Source of the DNA: Typhlomys cinereus
Taxonomy: Eukaryota; Chordata; Mammalia; Rodentia; Platacanthomyidae
NCBI GenBank assembly: GCA_023101885.1
Contig: JALPQD010000513.1
Span: 1-64,000 of the forward strand
Direction: 5' to 3'
DNA: 64,000 bases
Shown here: piece after piece, positions 61,919 to 64,000 of the stretch
Position numbering within the stretch: the first letter of the stretch is position 1
Layout of the letters: each line of letters begins with the position of its first letter
Notes under the pieces: generated by a model
The model's input: only the letters and a program-made list of their open reading frames with translations
Databases searched by the model: none
Told to the model about the DNA's origin: nothing
Program-made: the position numbers and the translations under genes

Positions 61919-62260
61919 GCCGTCCCTCCTTTTCAAGGACGGTGAATTCAAGCCTGCAGTGTGGCGTTGGGAACAGCCAGGTCTACCTTTATGCCTGGTC
62001 CCCATCCTGCCGGATCTCTAGGTTCGGTCAGTGTCTCCACATAAAGCTGCGGCTCTGTGCTTCTCACGGCTCACTCTGACTCTCCTTGTGAATATAATTG
62101 GAATTTCACAGTCATCAGTTTTGAAAACGATTTTCCGAGCGTTGGAAAAGAGTCCCAGCATCTCTTCAGAATATCTTCCTGCAAAGCATCTTGCAGAAGC
62201 AAGCCTGCTTCCTTTCCTGTCTTTGAGCATTTGCTGAGCTCCTACTGTGTGGAAGCTCAA
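61919..62260. other. Candidate conserved non-coding element plus L2 remnant
   Basis: 62085-62180 ('gaatataattggaatttcac', 'tgaaaacgattttccgagcg') is repeat-free with CpGs. 62215-62260 ('agcatttgctgagctcctac') is a short antisense L2 3'-end remnant. Confidence 0.4.
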
Positions 62261-62857
62261 TGTTTGGCACCTGGGGTGGGGCAGGAGCCTCCCGCCCTGC
62301 TGCAGGTGGGACTCAGACGAGCATCTCTTGTATTTAGAAACAAAGGTTGAGGCTCCGTGCTGAGCTTCCCCTGTCTGGAAAATACTTCTTGAACCTCAGG
62401 GCTCCATGCAGAGGTATTCTCGTGGCCCTGGGAAGACTGAGGGATTATCCTGCCTGGAGACTGGAGGAGGGTTATCTGACCTTTCCGATGTTTGAGTCCA
62501 GCTTCTCGGGCCTATTCTGCTTGCTTCTCCTTGTGGACATCTGCTGCCTAGAATGGCCATGCCTCCCTGTGAACTGGGCAGATTCCCCCGTGAGCCTCTT
62601 CGCAGAGTCTAGGCAGACTTTCCAGATGGTTCTTTCCCACCTTGGACAGCTCTGCGGTCCTTCATTTTGGGGGCTGGGGGTGCCCACATCCAGCATTCAT
62701 GCTGTTGACTAGGGGTGACTGAGAGCAAAGGGTGATGCTACGCCACCCACTAGTGGTCATGTCAACACTGCTGACACCGGGGACATGTCACTTCATACGC
62801 TGACCCTGGTCAGAGGCAAGACGCCGCGTGTGCCGCCTCTGTGCTGCGCTTCCCCAG
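62261..62857. other. Unassigned sequence
   Basis: A 121-codon plus-strand frame at 62347-62712 has no domain. No gene supported. Confidence 0.35.
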
Positions 62858-62974
62858 ATCCACAGTCTCAGACTCCTTGCTGAGAAGCTGTCAGGTCAAC
62901 TCAGACATCTTGAGAGACGTCCCGCGATAGATCCGGATGCAGTGCTGAAAAGGACCAACAGAGGAAGCCAGGAG
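62858..62974 (+). other. Weak candidate exon
   Basis: A pyrimidine-rich 'gctgcgcttccccag' acceptor precedes it and a consensus donor (AG then GTGAGA) follows at 62975. The 117-bp interval (39 codons) is open in one frame. No partner exon, promoter or known protein is identified, so it could be chance or a non-coding transcript. Confidence 0.2.
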
Positions 62975-63094
62975 GTGAGACGCCATCCATGGGGGTGCTG
63001 GGCTGGGTCCTGAGCAGATGCTGTCAGCAGGGGATGGGGACGAGTCACACCAAGCCTGTAGGTGCTGTGTCTGTGGTATTATTATCGTTATTAT

Positions 63095-63300
63095 TATTGT
63101 CTTTTTCTTTTGAGACAGACTCTCCAGTATCCCGAGCTAGCCAAAAATTGCTATGTAGCCGAGGATGATCCTCCTGCCTCCAACTCCTGGATGCTGGGAT
63201 TCTAGGCATGGGCTGTCACACCTATGGGCACTGGGTATTGAATCTAGAGCCTCATGCCTGCTGAGAAAATACTTCACCAACTGAGCCACATCCCCAGACC
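63095..63300 (-). mobile_element. B4-like SINE (B1 plus ID parts), antisense
   Basis: 'cttttgagacagactctcca', 'gatgatcctcctgcctccaa', 'gctgggattctaggcatggg', then 'gggtattgaatctagagcct' and 'gagccacatccccagaccc'. A (TTA)n run at 63078-63095 is its tail. Confidence 0.8.
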
Positions 63301-63598
63301 CAATTATTCTTTCATTTTTTATTCATTCTGTGACAACTTCATACATACATACATATATATGCATTATACATGTAGTATATCCTGATCACCTTTATGTCCT
63401 GTCGCCCCCCCCCCCAAGTCCTATTGGTGCTTTCTGTATATTTACCAGCACACGGGCAGGCCAGCAGCACCACATTCCCAAAGAAAAATGGCTGACTCTC
63501 CATCTCCAGCAGCCATGCGCAGTCACTAGGAGTGGGGTCTCCCCCGTCTATGCTGGGGTGTTGACTTAGCTGGCCTGGTGGAATGTTGATTCCGCTGC
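63301..63598. other. AT-rich to unassigned sequence
   Basis: TA/CA-rich at 63340-63372 and a C-run at 63405-63414. No gene seen. Confidence 0.4.
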
Positions 63599-63690
63599 CT
63601 CAGCTGGCCTGGGGCTCATTATGTAGCCGACGTCTGGCTCCTGACTCAGCCTCCTGTGTTCTGGGATTGCAGATATAGCCATCATGCCTG
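63599..63690 (-). mobile_element. B1-like SINE fragment, antisense
   Basis: 'ctcagctggcctggggctca', 'tgactcagcctcctgtgttc' and 'tgggattgcagatatagcca'. Confidence 0.65.
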
Positions 63691-63872
63691 ACTTTTTATT
63701 TATTTAGAAAATATCTCTGCGTCCTGCCTCTAGAGGCACTGCACATGTGGCTGCTGTGTCCCATGTGCATCAGACAGTGGCAGAGAGGAGATGAGACTAT
63801 TTCCTCATTCGGCGTTCTGACCTGTGGACTGCTGAATGATTAACAGCCTGACATACCACACTGACTGCCTGT
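63691..63872. other. Unassigned sequence
   Basis: Nothing recognised. Confidence 0.4.
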
Positions 63873-64000
63873 CGTGGTTTGAAATGTGTCCCCCACAGTC
63901 TCATGTGTTTGGCAAGGTCATGGCACCTTTGAGAGGTGAAGCCTTGCTGGAGGAAGGCGGTCACAAGGAGTGGGCCTTGATGAGGATTCGTTCTACCCTA
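63873..64000 (+). mobile_element. MaLR LTR 5' part, runs off the window
   Basis: Starts 'tgtcgtggtttgaaatgtgt', then 'cccccacagtctcatgtgtt' and 'gaggtgaagccttgctggag', matching an ERVL-MaLR LTR start. The rest lies beyond the window. Confidence 0.6.

Noticed and set aside
1..64000. A new gene system or operon-like cluster
   Set aside because: No coding cluster, shared domain set or regulated gene array is visible; the window is repeat-rich mammalian intergenic or intronic DNA.

Overview
This window is nuclear DNA from a mammal, almost certainly a rodent. It carries B1-like (7SL-derived), ID-like, B2-like, B3-like and B4-like (ID/B1 fusion) SINEs, ORR1-like MaLR LTRs, ancient MIR/L2/L1M fragments, and very many long (TG/CA)n and (GA)n tracts. 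The set points to the mouse-related clade. The youngest SINE, a B2-like element of about 280 bp with intact pol III boxes, a (CA)n tail and clean target-site duplications (TSDs), is not the mouse or rat B2 consensus as I know it. I therefore suspect a dipodoid (jerboa or jumping-mouse type) genome, as inference only. No prokaryotic feature, CRISPR array, canonical tRNA/rRNA gene or CpG island is seen.

I find no convincing protein-coding gene. The longest open frames are a chance-like 250-codon frame at 47144-47893 and frames inside simple repeats. The window reads as intergenic or intronic DNA: repeats separated by repeat-poor islands, several of which look like conserved non-coding elements (about 7.65, 13.5, 26.0, 30.5-30.9, 37.7, 43.85-44.12, 47.2-48.1, 49.5, 53.4-53.9, 58.9-59.5 and 62.1 kb). 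One weak candidate exon lies at 62858-62974.

Layout. 0-10 kb: purine tract, B1/B2-like SINEs, a plus and a minus ORR1-like LTR, a (GATA)-type tail, and a short interstitial telomeric array at 9.6 kb. 10-20 kb: MIRs, B4-like SINEs, a Z-DNA-prone (TG/CG) tract, two young SINEs, and an LTR fragment at 19.3 kb. 20-30 kb: large pyrimidine tract, B3-like SINE, nested SINEs, and a templated inverted duplication (27.2/28.4 kb). 30-40 kb: repeat-free island, then an ancient antisense L1M split by two SINEs. 40-50 kb: a young LTR with internal tandem units, repeat-poor islands and MaLR LTRs. 50-57 kb: L1-like 3' sequence, more SINEs, and an antisense retroviral remnant with LTR. 57-64 kb: a repeat-poor stretch, an ORR1-like LTR split by a deletion-riddled SINE, and a MaLR LTR running off the end.

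The observation most worth following is the inverted duplication. About 165-175 bp of single-copy-looking DNA (27176-27350) reappears reverse-complemented inside a B4-like SINE 1 kb away (28353-28529), replacing a few bases of the SINE. That is the footprint expected of fold-back template switching. The structure of the young SINE family (two subfamilies with a diagnostic block) and the two unfamiliar LTR families are the next most useful. All family names come from remembered consensus features, not from a database search.
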